Positions 11,784 through 23,778 of a stretch of DNA of 64,000 bases are shown piece by piece; position 1 is the first letter of the stretch, and the number at the start of each line of letters is the position of its first letter. This stretch comes from Loripinus fragilis. Its lineage: Eukaryota > Mollusca > Bivalvia > Lucinida > Lucinidae. The position numbers were made by a program, and so were the translations under genes. The stretch spans positions 27,128,120 to 27,192,119 of the forward strand of contig OZ026520.1 of NCBI GenBank assembly GCA_964019695.1, in the 5' to 3' direction. The notes beneath the pieces are model-generated. The model ran no database searches. It was not told the origin of the DNA and was given only the letters and a program-made list of their open reading frames with translations.

Positions 11784-12471
11784 AATAGTAAGTGAGTATG
11801 ATCAGGAAATACCACAATCACAAACCGCAGACAACCCCGTGGCACCGCGAGGAAGAGCCGCTCAACCATCACGAGACACCAGGAAGACAAATTAAGCAAA
11901 GTAACCAGCTCTCTCTTCCCAACCAAGATTATTGCAATACTAGAATGGACATAAAGTGACGTACAACAAAACATAGAACAATTACAGACTCCCACAATGG
12001 GAGTAACAATAAACAGAAAGTCAACAACAACAGAACCACCGCCTTAGAACGGACAGCAGCCTAAGTCACCGGGGGGCTTAAATGCATTTTACTGGTACCA
12101 AATCTTCGCCCTAGATTCTGCTGTTGTTGAAGTACAAGAAATGTTCAGCTCGCATGGATACCAACTAACTAATGCAATGTATCATCATTGAGAAACACCC
12201 TAATCAAATTAACACACCATGATGAAACAAAGAAAATGGCTCATGACTAACAGATAGTCAGAGCTAAAGAAAACCTCAAGTTGAGCCACAGTGGGTCCGT
12301 CTACAGATAAGCATCAGGCACCAACTCACCGATTATAGCTTTACGTCAGAGCCGTCATAGAGTCTGAGGCCTGACCAATCGTCGTGGAATTTAAGGGGAA
12401 ACCATAGCTATAAACCGTGATTGGGTTTAAAACTAGGCATGCAGACTGTCGCATATCCAACCCTTATATAA
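11784..12471 (-). repeat. Penelope-like element copy 2, 3' region
   Basis: Minus-strand copy of the PLE 3' block, matching 508-1150 landmark by landmark, down to the shared terminus around GAGTATGATCAG. It stops at TTATATAAC, where the TIR insert begins. Confidence 0.8.
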
Positions 12472-12472
12472 C

Positions 12473-13268
12473 ACAAGTATTAGCTTTTCAAAAAAGCTGA
12501 CGGTCGTTTAGCCCTATCATTGTATGTATTCTTGCTCACTGCATGCTTCCATTTTGAACTTCTAGAACTTGTACATGTAGATTTATTCTAAGCTCTGATT
12601 ATTAACATCTGAACTGTGATTTGTTACAATTTAACACATGCTTCCAGCGAGGATGTTGCTTGATCTTTTGAAAGCACCCGGCTTATGCATGGTATGTTAT
12701 GGTAATGTTACTAGCATGCGACTTATTTAAGGAAAATCATTTGACAACACTAGACAGCATATTTTTCTTAAAACTGATGCGAGAAAATCAAGGTCACAGT
12801 GGTCGCTTAACTGTATACGTACAGACTCCGTGACCCCAAGATTTGTCCACAAACCAAATTTGGGATTCCTATGATATATGCTCGTGACACAATTTTTCTA
12901 GATCTGAAGGCAGTGGTAAAGATGCGTGACGCTCCATGACCCTAAATTCATTTAGACACGAATTTTGGGATTCCTACCTAAAATAATATAGGAGATATAC
13001 TCCGGATATGATATGAACACTTAAACACTTAGGACACTAAGGACAGGCAGTTTGATTACTATATGCCTCCCTTTGGGGGCATAAAACCTGTTTGACATGA
13101 CTGTCATAAGACAGTGCCTGAATTCATAGTAATTCTATGTGATCAGATGTGGATGGCAATCATATAAGTACGTTTACTGATGTGAAGTTCGCTCGCACTC
13201 TTTGCCAATCAAGGACGTTTTGACTTTGGGACGTTTTACTTTCGCCAGCTTTTTTGAAAAGCTAAAAC
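12473..13268. mobile_element. about 795-bp TIR element inside PLE copy 2
   Basis: The left end, CAAGTATTAGCTTTTC then AAAAAAGCTGACG, is the near-perfect inverse of the right end, CGCCAGCTTTTTT then GAAAAGCTAAAACTTG (26 of 28 positions agree). It sits between the PLE 3' block and the PLE RT fragment. Its interior includes GCCTCCCTTTGGGGGC, a terminal-hairpin-like motif that may belong to another nested repeat. No transposase frame seen. Confidence 0.7.
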
Positions 13269-13397
13269 TTGTTGCTTTTATAAAAGCGGCAGGGCAAATT
13301 GACGCCTTCTTTGTGAAAATTAAAATTCGCAAACGAGCTTGCCTCGCGCTATAGGTAGCCCTATAGATTTCAGGGACAGTTTACTTCGCGCTGTAGG
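13269..13397. other. junction sequence between TIR element and PLE remnant
   Basis: Not matched to PLE copy 1. It may be flank captured during rearrangement. The PLE interval equivalent to about 1170-1395 is missing from copy 2. Confidence 0.4.
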
Positions 13398-13905
13398 TCA
13401 ACCCACTATATTTGGTACCCCACTCGTTGTTCGGCAGTAAAATATAGCCTGAGCACGGCATAAAGGTTTGGTCAAAACCTGAATTTGATGTGTGTTTTGA
13501 TTGAAGTTTATATAAGCGTCCGGCCATGGCCGACCGCAATTAGAACATACTCTAGCAAAACGAATAAGCTGGGAAATATATACACCATAGGGAGGAGAGC
13601 GAGGAACATCTCCCATCAAGGAATGGGAAATTTACTATTTCAATCATCCCGTTTATCATAAATTTTAGAAGAAACTATGCCATTTTTTATTGACAAGTTC
13701 AAGTCCAAAAGCGGAGCTACTATTTGTTCAAAATAAGGATTATCCATATGAAGCAAGTTTTCTAAATATCTGGAGGTTGAGTTAAAAGCTTCAATAATAT
13801 CAGTTTGATTATTGTCTGACAGAGACAACATAAAGTCTCTCTCATAACAAAACAATAAAAACAAATCTGCAACAAGAGGAGCACAATTAGTACCCATTGG
13901 AGCAA
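13398..13905 (-). pseudogene. Penelope-like element copy 2, RT remnant
   Basis: Minus-strand fragments read MGTNCAPLVADLF, CYERDFMLSLSDNNQ, then STSRYLENLLHMDNPYFEQ and LDLNLSIKNGIVSSKIYDKRDD, followed in a second frame by SYGVYISQLIRFARVCS-like sequence. The catalytic YLDD is changed to YLEN and an internal segment is deleted, so it is inactive. It aligns with 1381-1870 of copy 1. Confidence 0.8.
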
Positions 13906-15292
13906 ATCCATATTAAAATATATACATATTCTATGAGTTTAACATCTTCGCTACAAATGGAGGCATTCAGAACATGTGGCATGGTGAACATTAATAAATA
14001 ACGTCATTTCCTAAATATTTCAATGTTGATCTACGTCATTACGTTTGTATATTTCTTATGTAGTATTTTGAATTATTTGTCAAATAAAGCGATGAGATAA
14101 ACCATTTGGTTTTTTTTCTATCTTTAAAAATGATTCCGTTATTAGCTTTTAAGCATCCTAAGCCCTGTAGTTTTTTTATGCAAACAGAGGGGGGAATAGA
14201 CTGGATGATTTGGCTTTCATGTTGTGTCTTCCTGTAAATAATTATATAATATAAAGTTCTACAAAATTGCAACATTTTCACCCATTTTTGTGGACTAGAG
14301 GACTTAATAACGTACAGAATTTCTGTTTAACATGATGTAATTCAAGAATCGGGACATATAAAAAATACCGTCTAAGTATGTCCCAGCTCCACATATCTAC
14401 TGGTTTCTGCAAACATTTTCTGTTTAAAACAGTAGTCATAGCTGTGCCGAATAAGAGAAGTTTGCACTTTTTATCAGCTATTAACTGTATTGTTGCACGT
14501 TGACCTGATAAACATTGCCTATCTTACAGCATGTGCCTTTATCAGATCATCATGACGTTGCACTTTTTGAATGGCGCCTTCATTGACCTTTAATCGACAT
14601 GAAAAGCGATAATTACGTCATAATCGTTAGTTTGAAGAGTGAACCAACTTGTGAACTGATACATAGAATACCAGGTTCGCGTCTTTTGATTTAAATTTTA
14701 GGCAAGTAAGTTTATTTCTACTTTAATCATAACATGGTCATGTGTAGTCTATATATCAACACATAAATGCAAAATTCCAACGCACAGCCGTAGGTCATTG
14801 GTGTACCAACCCCCAAAGTACCAATCACAAAAGGTTAAGCCTATATTGCAACCAACATGAACCCTGGTCTGAAAGCTCACTTAGGATCAGTCCGACCAGG
14901 GACCACACTGTTTGCTTCGATTATCAAATTAGTTAAGTGCCTTCAAACATGTATATATCCAATACATATCTGTCATATCTACAGTAGCAAATGACACTTT
15001 CAGTACAAAAATATTATTTCCATGGTAAAGATTGACATTTGATATGCGAAAACACAAGCTGTTCGTACTCAGTGCAACCATCTCTATGAGATTTTCCACT
15101 TGGCAGAAAAGCAAATGTTTCCCAATATAGTTATAATGGACCGTATAATATCCACGGCCATGCATATGATGCCATCTACAGTATAGTGGGTTCAAATGGC
15201 TACATCGCATCCAACAATTCAGAAAAACCGTAAGTGGGAGATACGCATGTGACAAACAACACATGAAAACATAACATTTATAAATGTTGTGC
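13906..15292. other. non-coding stretch, probably including the LINE 3' untranslated end
   Basis: AT-rich. The part next to 15292 may be the LINE 3' UTR, since the LINE ORF ends there on the minus strand. A weak half-copy of the hairpin repeat ends at CACACTGTTTGCTTCG near 14918. The minus-strand frame at 14929-15303 resembles no family I know. Confidence 0.45.
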
Positions 15293-15754
15293 CTATTGAC
15301 CATATCTCATCTTAAAAGCCTTGAAAATATAGAATGAAAGATTACTTAATATTCTCTTATTTGTAGTTGACATTAATTCTTTAAGTTTTAATATATTAGG
15401 TCTTTTCAAATAATACTTTTTAATATACTGATTTCTTAAATCGTTATATAAGCTACACTCTAATAGAAATGAAATTCATCCTCAAGTTTGTTACATGTTA
15501 TACAGGTCCATTACAAAAGTTATTTCACTACGCAATATTTCAAAAGTTTTTTCACATTCTTATTATACATTAATGGTCTATGTTTTACCATGCATGTAAT
15601 TAAATTCTCATGCCATTTTGTTTCTATAAATCATATCAACGTATAATCAGACAATAGCTGTATATAATATCTAATACATTTCAATGCAAAACACAACAAC
15701 ATTACCTTAAATACATTCAAATGAAAACACAACAACAGTGTATGCCTACATCAT

Positions 15755-16075
15755 AAAGTCAGTATTTTGTTGCATCTCTGTCTGCTTCAAAAAGATCTGC
15801 ATTTTTCCTTGGCAATGAATTGTAAAATCTTCCAGGACGTTAAGTGCTACACTATACCACGCTTAACATACTCACTTCCATATCACTTCCAGTTTACATG
15901 GCATTTGTTCACCAATCTCTATCTTCATTATATTCCAAACGTTTTCTATGAGATTCATGTCCGGCAAATTTCCTGGTCATTCCAGAAGGCGTATTCCTTT
16001 ACAGTCTAGGAATATTCTAGTACTTTTAGAGTTATGGCATGGCGCGAGTTCATGCATAAAATATATCCCTTCTGT
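15755..16075 (-). pseudogene. Tc1/mariner transposase C-terminal remnant (minus arm)
   Basis: Minus-strand translation gives TRAMP, then LLE-PGNLPDMNLIENVWNIMKIEIGEQMPCKLE-like sequence, then a degenerate tail. It is the inverted partner of the plus-arm remnant and is more complete around LIENVW. Upstream minus-strand sequence to about 16200 may be earlier transposase codons. The plus-strand frame at 15767-16009 is its antisense shadow. Confidence 0.75.
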
Positions 16076-16439
16076 AGGAACACAAACAATTTACATGTCA
16101 TTTCATTATCATGAATAATATCACTCTGGTATTTTGCACTATCAATGTACACCATTCACGTTACCTGAAGAGACTGACCTCTTTCTGTTGTAAATGGCTC
16201 CGCGGATTTGCACACTTGCTGGCAATTTTACAGTAGTCTGAATTAACTTAGCTTGATATTTTACATTCTGTTTGCGCCAAACACGACAATGGCGTCGATT
16301 GTTATGACTGTGAAATACAGACTAATGTGAATGCGTAATGTGCCCACAGAATGGATATATCTTTATGCATGATCTTGCTTCATGATATAACTCTAAAAGA
16401 ACTAGAACATGCCTAGAATGTAACGAAATTATCGTTCTG

Positions 16440-16655
16440 AAATGGTCAGGATATTCGCCAGAAATGAATTCCATAGAGAACGTTTAGAAGATAATGAAGA
16501 AAGATATTGGTAACCAACTGCCGTGTTTAAAAGCAGAGATGTGGCAGCGAGTATGTGAAGCGTGTAGCACCGAACGTTCTGGAAGAATTTAACAGTTCAA
16601 TGCTAAGGAAAATTGCAGATCTTATTAAGCAATGGAGGTGCAACGAATACTGACT
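16440..16655 (+). pseudogene. Tc1/mariner transposase C-terminal remnant (plus arm)
   Basis: Translation gives WSGYSPEMNSIENV, a stop, then KIMKKDIGNQLPCLK and a tail ending in ADLIKQWRCNEY-like sequence. The PDxNPIENxW block, here PEMNSIENV, precedes the third catalytic residue region of Tc1 DD34E transposases. Stops and shifts show it is dead. Confidence 0.75.
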
Positions 16656-19219
16656 TTATGATGTATGCGTATCGGTATATAGTTGTGTTTTCTCATGGCA
16701 TGTATTTAAGCATGTTATTGTGTTTTCATTGGAATGCATTTAATATTTATATACAAATGTTGTCTGATTATACGTTGATGTGATTTATAGAAACAAAATT
16801 ACATGATAAATTAATAACATGTATGGTAAAACTTAGACCATTTATGTATTTAAAAAATGTGAAAAACCTTTGAAATATTGCGTAGTGAAATAACTTTTTT
16901 AATGGACCTGTACATTTTCTATCATCTATCGGTATTCTATTTGGCCTAGCCCATCTTCCTACCTCAATTTCTAATCTATGAGATGAAATTCTTAATTTTG
17001 CCATAGCAACTCTAAAGTTTTAACCTTAACAAAATCCAAGTAAACCTGATGTTCAAAAGAAGAAAATAATGAATAAATAGCTCTGCTTGATTCTGCAAGT
17101 CTGCCGGTCCATCCTTGGGAGGAATTATCTAATAATTTTGTTTAAAACACATAAAAACACATTCTTATTTCCAACCCTCTGATTCACCCAAACTTCATAA
17201 AACCCCAGTGTTGATAATAAATGCTTCACTCTAGATGCTCAATTTAGACAATTTGGCTTATTTTCAATATCATTCATCATTAGTTGGTATGCTAGCTTGA
17301 TATACTTGTTTTCCTCTGCTTCTAGTATTTTAAACCAAAAATTTACAACCGAAAAAAAGACAGAGTTTTGTAATGGTGCCTACCAAGCTCTCCATACACA
17401 AAATCATTCTGACTTGACCTTTTTATCCCTAGACGCTTCTTACAAAACTGCAGGTGCACTCTCTCCTGTTGTACAGGTTTTGAAAATCCCAAAATTTCTC
17501 CCCCATAAGTCAAAATGGGAGTAATTAATTTGTCAAAAAGCTCCAAATTTTGCTTAGGAGAGATGTCAGTAAATTTATAAAGATACTGGTTTAATTTAAA
17601 GATTGCTTTAAGAGCTTGTCCTAATAAGGTTTTATGGGTTTCAGTAAAAGAACCACCAATCGAAAACGTAATGCAAGATAGACAAACTTATATACACTTT
17701 CTATCCTATTCCCTTGAAAAGTAAAAGATAAGTTTCTTGGTAAAATACCCCCTTTTCGAAAAAACATTACCTCGTTTTATCAATATTTACGGTTAATTTC
17801 CATTTTTGACAGTAATCATTTGGTATATCTAAACCTTTCTGTAAACCCTCACTAGTATTTGAAAATATAACAATATCGTCCGCATACAAAAGTAGATACA
17901 GTTTTAGCATGCCTATATAAATACCTTCAGCACCTTTTTGGATCAATTCTTTTTCTAAGTCATTAATGTACATGCTAAATAAAAAGGGAGATAAATACTT
18001 CCCTTGCCTTACCCCTATATGACTGACAAACTCACAACTAAGAGTATTGTTAAACTTAACCCTACTTTAAATACTTTTGTTCATTGATCGGATTACATTT
18101 AGAATCTTACTTCTAATCCCACTTTCTATCAACTTAAACCAAAGAACATCCTTAACAACAAAATCAAATGCTTTTCTAAAATCAATGAATGGTGAGTATA
18201 AATTTTTATTATTATTTAAACAATGTGTAATTAGACTATGCAATACAAATATATTATCCAAGGTTCCCATGCCTTCTCTGAAGCCAGCTTGTGCCTCAAC
18301 ATAAACATGGTAAGTTTTGGCCCAGTCATTTAATCTGGTGTTAAGAATATAAGTACAAAGCTTACCTATTACACTAAGAAGAGTGATGCCCCTGTCATTC
18401 TCAACATTCTCAACACGTCCCTTTTTGTGTATAGGGACAATGTATCCCTCACCCCCTGCATCCTGGAAAATACCTGAATCAAATATTTTATTAAAAAGTA
18501 CATGTATATATTCAATTAAACCGTTTATACCATATTTAACAAATTCATTTAAAAGCAGATCTTGGCAGGAACTTTTACCACACTTCAAAGACTGTATCCC
18601 TTTTCTAATCTCACTTTGACTGATTTCAACATCTAACTCCTGAAACATTATAACTAATTCACCTTTTACATATCTCTCAGTATAAAACAAAATATCATCA
18701 TCTGCTTGAAAAAAGTGCTGTCAGGGTTGTTAATTGTCCTAAAATAATCAGCAAAATGCTGTGATGTAAATTTCTTGAATGAATTAGATGGACAAAGATT
18801 CTTCAGCAATTTCCAATGATCTTTTGCATTTTCATATCAAGCCTTTTCACATTTTTGAGTTTCTGTTTTCCTGAAATCAAACCTGCTTTTTCTTAATACC
18901 TTCTTATAATCTGATCTAGCTTGTACCATATTTTCCCTACATACGTCATTATGTTTATTTGCGCGATACATACTTAAAGAGTTATAAAATACATTTCTTT
19001 TAAACTTACAATCTTCATTATACCATGTCTGGTTGCTCTCAACACCTAAAAAGTCAGCATTGTTTTTACTAGAAATGTTTTTTCTTGAACAATGGTGCAC
19101 AAATAGTTTCAACTGTATCCTGGAACAGTCCCACACTTTCATTTATGTCTACATTTGCAGTCAACAAATCATTTTTAAGTTTTTGAAGGTCAGAACGCAC
19201 ACTTTCGGAATCTGAAGGC

Positions 19220-19600
19220 TCGGCTTCCAGAACGCATGTTGAATCGGTCGACAAGCCTCGCAATTCAACAAGCGTTCTCCAAGCCTTGCCATCAAAGACA
19301 CTCACCTAGTATTCTCTAAATCTCAGCAAGCCTCGCTACTATGTTAACAAGCGTTCTCAAAGCCTTGCCTGGTAAACTTGATATCAAAAGACACTCACCT
19401 AGTATTCTCTATATCTGGGCAAGCATCGCGATGTCAACAAGCGTTCTCGAAACCTTGCCTGGTAAACTTAATATCAAAAGACACTCACCAAGTATTCTCT
19501 GTATCTCGGCAAGCCTCGCGATGGCAACAAGCGTTCTCAAAGCCTTGTCTGGTAAACTTGATATCAAAAGACACTCACCTAGTATTCTATATTGATCCAC
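19220..19600. repeat. 90-bp minisatellite at the LINE edge
   Basis: The marker ACAAGCGTTCTC occurs at 19268, 19347, 19437 and 19527, so the three later units have exactly 90-bp spacing (the first is 79). Ninety bases is 30 codons, so several frames stay open through the array and read as fake repeat proteins. The first, diverged unit overlaps the upstream end of the LINE ORF on the minus strand. Confidence 0.9.
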
Positions 19601-19605
19601 CTTTA

Positions 19606-20911
19606 TGTCTGTTAACTTTTAACACTGGCTAAAAGATTTTCATCAAATAGGAGTTACTGTCCTTGATTTTGCAAAATTTGAGGTAAAAAAAGATCAATAA
19701 ATATTCCTTATGAATGCACTAATAACCCCAAAATATTGGAACGAATACTGAAGTACTCTACAATTGTGATATATTTCGATGACTTCGTCAATTGTATTAA
19801 TAGCAACATCAAAAATGTGTATTTGCAACTGTTTGAGCCATTTCCAACTCTTTATTTGTGCCAGAGTTGATAATCATTGCAAAAAGTGGCTTGGGTAACA
19901 ATATATAATTCAATGCCACGGAAACTTTTATTTTATTAGTAAATCTTCTCAAAAATAGTTTCTACACATGGACAACTGCAGAAAGCATCAACACATTATT
20001 ACAAACACTTTAAGTCTGTTGAAAGTAAATGTATTCCTTGTTATGGAACTAAAAATTTACAATATTTGAATCTCTTTCTATAGGGTGAAAATTGTTCAGA
20101 TTTCCTATAGATTCAGCGCACGTAGATCTACTCATGTTTATGATATAGGCCTACAAGTAAAAAGTAAAAATGTATTTATTTTTTGATTTCCTAAACTATT
20201 TTTTGAATATGTAGATCTAGTGATCGAATGGAAAACTTGTAATTGTAACATATTTTGATTTTATTGGCGTTTTTGAATATTTGGGCCAAAATGAAGCATT
20301 TTCTTAGAAATTATACATGAAAGCGTTTATGTATCAAGTGTGTGGTAAGATCTGGCCTATAGCTGATTTCATAGGCCTTCCGTACTTTTCCAGATTTTCA
20401 TCGGGACTAAAGTCACATGTACTTATATCACATGACTTTCTCAGCTAATGGAAATTTGTTCCATTACCACGAGACCGAGCATCCATGTGTGCTCGAGGCC
20501 AGCATCAAAACACCAAAAAAAAAAAATTACTGTTTTGTAAGCAAACAGGCTTGTATATATTGCATACGATGTGAGGATTAGTTGTAAGGGGCCACTTAGA
20601 GCCGCTTTGTATGTTTATTATCACCTCGAAAACCAATTTTATGTGTTTCAAACAGCACCCGTGGTTGTTTACAGGCTGGTGATGTCAACATTTAGTACGT
20701 CACGGCACCGGTGTTACTGACTGAGGCGGTGTTTATGGAAACATTTCCCCATTTGAAGAATTACTCAAAATATCGTCAAAAACATCATTGGTAATGTGGC
20801 ATCGAGCTATCAAGTCAATCTAGCGATAGAAATTCCAAATACATGTATAACCGAAAACTACATAAATTCGCATGATTTCACTTGTCGTCATTGGGTATCT
20901 GCAATGCTTAT
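19606..20911. other. non-coding stretch, nothing recognised
   Basis: AT-rich intergenic sequence without a persuasive frame, RNA gene or transposon end. Confidence 0.5.
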
Positions 20912-21288
20912 TTAAAGCTGCATAGTCTGTAACTTTTGATCTTCTAATTTTAAAAATATTTTTTTTTATTTTTCAAGAACACAGTAAAAATACTCAAATT
21001 CAGGTAAACATTTTACAAGTTTCGTAAATCTTAACAAGTTATCACTATCAAAACAACTGCATTTATGTTAAAATTCAACGGTCTAGAATTATTGGAGGGA
21101 CGCAAATAATTACCATCAAGAGAAAAAAAACACCTATTTGATAAGATAATTCACTTTTCCATGCAGTTTTCAGCTGTACTGAACATTTTTATAGTGAAAA
21201 CATAGCTTAATTCTACTTTTACAAATGATTTAAAAAGAAAACAAAAAATTTCGAAAAATGTTCATAGTTACAGAGTATGCAGCTTTAA
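20912..21288. mobile_element. TTAA-flanked MITE, copy A
   Basis: 377 bp including target sites. It is flanked on both sides by TTAA. TIR AGCTGCATAGTCTGTAAC matches GTTACAGAGTATGCAGCT inverted, with one mismatch in 18. Copy B at 28520-28890 has the same length class and co-linear interior (TCTAGAATTATTGGAGGGAC, CATGCAGTTTTCAGCTGTA). A TTAA duplication points to piggyBac- or Kolobok-type mobilisation. Confidence 0.9.
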
Positions 21289-22094
21289 ATATACGTCACG
21301 TTGTTGGGAAGTGTTTTTGATTGGCCGGAAGGAAGACTGGGACCTTGTTTAGCGGCAGATAACATGACAGATAATGTCTATAAGGATGATTCAGATGAAA
21401 AATAGTTTTTTAATAACGGATTATTTCAAGATGTCACTCATTAAGGGGTGATTCAAAATCGACTGAGGTCTTCGAATCTAATGTGCGTATTTGAGAACGG
21501 TCTGTTGTCGGTTCATGAGTTGTGTTGATTGAAATTAGTATAGCTAATCTACAAATGTTTTAATTGTGTGCATAGTACATGAATTATGTTTATTAGAAAA
21601 ATATAGAAACACTCATATTCATAATACGGTAACAGTATTCCAGGAGTTAATTAAGAAAATACTCCATTGTTTCTAGATTTTTACAACAGAAAAAGAGAAA
21701 AAAATATTTATAAAAAATACTTATGAAAATTGAAGACGTGTATGACATTTACTTCATATGTGTATATTCATTATACAAACTTTTAGCCTGATCATCCGGC
21801 GCCTGCTGATAGGTTTAGACATGCGCGGATCCAGAAAATTTCGTCGGCGGTCCTTATGTAGCGTTCTTTTTGTCATCAACGTGTTTCACAGAGAGCCGTA
21901 CGGACCTCCCTCGAGAAGCAATTGGACCCAAGGTCCAATTGCTTTGGGCCCAATTGCTTTTTGAGAGGGGCCCGTACCAGAATTTCTAAGGAAATATATG
22001 GCAACTTGTAACTTTCCAGGGAGGGGAGGGGTCCGGACCCACTGTCGCCCCTCTTGGAGTTTGCTTCAGAATAGCAACAGTTAATAAGCTGTTT
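21289..22094. other. non-coding stretch with repeat edges
   Basis: Contains ATGCGCGGATCCAG at about 21827, a phrase that recurs at 26973 and inverted at 25362 and 56568, marking the edge of a dispersed repeat. It also contains a small hairpin, AAGCAATTGGACCC with GGTCCAATTGCTT (21917-21942). No gene. Confidence 0.5.
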
Positions 22095-23009
22095 ATATGG
22101 TGTACCAAAAGGGTCAAAAAGCACCGAAGTGGTCGACCACTCGGTGTACGCCTATTTTGATATACACGTCCACGTCTAAATATAGACATGCACGTCTATA
22201 TTTAGACGTGGACGTCTAATTTTATATACACGTCGACGCCTAAATATAGACGTCTACCCGCAATTTAAACATCCACGTCTAAATAGACGTGGACGTCTAT
22301 ATGCGGGTGGACGTCTATATTGCGGGTGCACGTCTATTTAGGCGTCGACGTGTAAAATAGGCGTACACGTCTATATTTAGGCGTGGACGTGTAAAATAGA
22401 CGTACACGTCTATTTAGACGTGGACGTCTAATTTGCAGGTGGACGTCTATATATAGGCGTCGACGTGTATATTAAAATAGACATCTACGCCTATATATAG
22501 ACGTGCACGTCTATATTTAGGCGTCGACGTGTATATCAAAATAGGCGTGCACCGAGTGGTGGACCACTTCGGTGCTTTTTGACCCTTCTGGTACACTGGT
22601 AGCGGTGGACGAATATTGCAATATTGAACGAACCAATCAGAAAGCAGCTCTTATATCCGGGTTGTAGGCATGCTGTGTAGCCGCACAATGGCAAAACACA
22701 CGTTTAATTCAATGATGAGTACTTATTGAAAACGATGGAAAATCAATTTATACACATATTTATTATTTATTTATTTATTTTTTATTTATTTATTTATTTA
22801 TTTATTCAGTACCGGGTCCAGAGGAGGTTAAAGGTTGTCGAGTTTTGTTTAATTTTCATAGATATTTCTTAGTTAAATGTAATAAAAGATTTTGGTAAAG
22901 TCGACCTCTCCCCATCACCTTACCCTCTGTTATTATTTGTTAAATTAGTTATTACTTACTTATAGATTCTTTAGCATGTACAAGACTGTCACCAACCCAA
23001 ACTCGATTA
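22095..23009. mobile_element. ACGT-rich hyper-palindromic element, copy A
   Basis: Two parts. 22095-22594 is a fold-back: the left arm GTGTACCAAAAGGGTCAAAA, then AGCACCGAAGTGGTCGACC, is mirrored at 22533-22594. Between the arms are more than 20 ACGT cores, mostly GACGTC, GACGTG or CACGTC set in TATAGAC/GTCTATA. 22594-23009 is a unique tail with a TTTA microsatellite, ending near ACCAACCCAAACTCGAT. The whole block recurs inverted at 58672-59583 at about 95% identity in the parts compared. It has no ORF. Class unknown. Confidence 0.85.
22757..22806. repeat. (TTTA)n microsatellite
   Basis: TTTA run inside the tail of the hyper-palindromic element. The inverted copy carries a longer, purer (AATA)n at 58870-58921. 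Confidence 0.95.
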
Positions 23010-23406
23010 TTAAATCATACATGTAATTATAAAACTCTCCATCTACTTACCCGTTTCCAAGCCATTATAAGTAACCCATAAATACATCCATTGTAACTGA
23101 ATGATTTCGAAGAAATAAGAACTGGTAAAAAAATCTGCGAACTTGTATTAACTTTTTCATGATTGTTTGATAGAGTATTTTATGACAGCAATAAATACCG
23201 TTACAATATACATGAACATCCTGTCATAAAATGTCAAGTTTTTAGAATTTTCACACCTTCATAGATAATGTATCTAAATACCTGCGTACCGAATTTATGA
23301 ACTGTCGAGAAAACCTGCCTACGGAGTTTCCTGTGAGATATCATCCGGCTTTGAAGGGCAATTTGTACTAAGTCAACTTAAACCTTAGCCTGTACTTTAG
23401 TCACCT
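23010..23406. other. non-coding stretch, nothing recognised
   Basis: AT-rich, no gene or repeat edge identified. Confidence 0.5.
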
Positions 23407-23597
23407 CAGTGGCGGATCCAGAGGGGGTTCGCTCAAACACCCTCCACGCCGCCCATGTTTTAATTTTCCTATGAAAATGAAATCATTTGGTCACACATTC
23501 ATGGTATATTTGACAAAAATGAGATAAAACAGCAAGGCGAACCCCCACACTTTTATACATAAGAACCCCCTTTTTAGAAATCCTGGATCCGCCGCTG
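23407..23597. mobile_element. 191-bp TIR MITE, CAGTGGCGGATCCAG ends
   Basis: Begins CAGTGGCGGATCCAGAGG and ends CCTGGATCCGCCGCTG, with GGGGGTTCG opposite CGAACCCCC inside. The ends resemble widespread hAT-like MITE termini, but I could not find an 8-bp target duplication. Confidence 0.75.
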
Positions 23598-23778
23598 CAA
23601 CTCGTACCAATTTTTGTTCAACTCGAATATTAATTAGAGCCTTAAATTTATTCGACATGCGACTTTAATGCTGTTTTCATCTTTATTGTCTTCAGTTATT
23701 GTTTTATCCCCAGAGAAGATGACACGAACCTCATATTTTATTAATCCAAAACCAGATAATCGCACTTCAACCATGTCA

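Larger units (their letters stand above)
15503..16910. mobile_element. inverted Tc1-like composite inserted at TA in the LINE
   Basis: Both ends are CAGGTCCATT followed by AAAAGTTATTTCACTACG-type sequence in inverted orientation, and the symmetry extends about 500-600 bp from each end. Each arm holds a broken Tc1/mariner transposase C-terminus: on the plus strand at about 16440-16650 (WSGYSPEMNSIENV, KIMKKDIGNQLP) and on the minus strand at about 16040-15760 (PGNLPDMNLIENVW, IMKIEIGEQMP). TA lies at 15501-15502 and 16911-16912, and removing the insert rejoins the LINE frame as RKC-ITCNK. No intact transposase remains. Confidence 0.85.
15293..19305 (-). pseudogene. LINE (non-LTR retrotransposon) ORF2 remnant, interrupted
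   Basis: Minus strand, 5'-truncated: no apurinic endonuclease domain is present. From 19305 downward come a linker, then RT blocks with several frameshifts: GKSSCQDLLLNEF, IVPIHKKG, DRGITLLSVIGKL, QAGFREGMGTLDNIF, IDFRKAFDF (motif A), VRQGKYLSPFLFS, and LLLYADDIVIFS (YADD motif C, about 17870). The C-terminal region gives LITPILTYGGEILGF, VHLQFCKKRLGIKRS, MAKLRISSHRLE and GRWARPNRIPI. It then resumes beyond a 1408-bp insert with CITCNKLEDEFHFLLEC, ending at a stop at 15293. The C-terminal cysteine-containing tail is typical of Jockey/CR1-like LINEs; the clade is uncertain. Confidence 0.85.

Noticed and set aside
15767..16009. 80-residue plus-strand ORF
   Set aside because: Antisense of the minus-strand Tc1 transposase remnant.
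18077..18619. plus-strand ORFs at 18077-18304 and 18383-18619
   Set aside because: Antisense shadows of the LINE reverse transcriptase on the minus strand.
19341..19632. repeat proteins in several frames with 30-residue period
   Set aside because: Products of the 90-bp minisatellite, a multiple of three; no start context or other coding sign.
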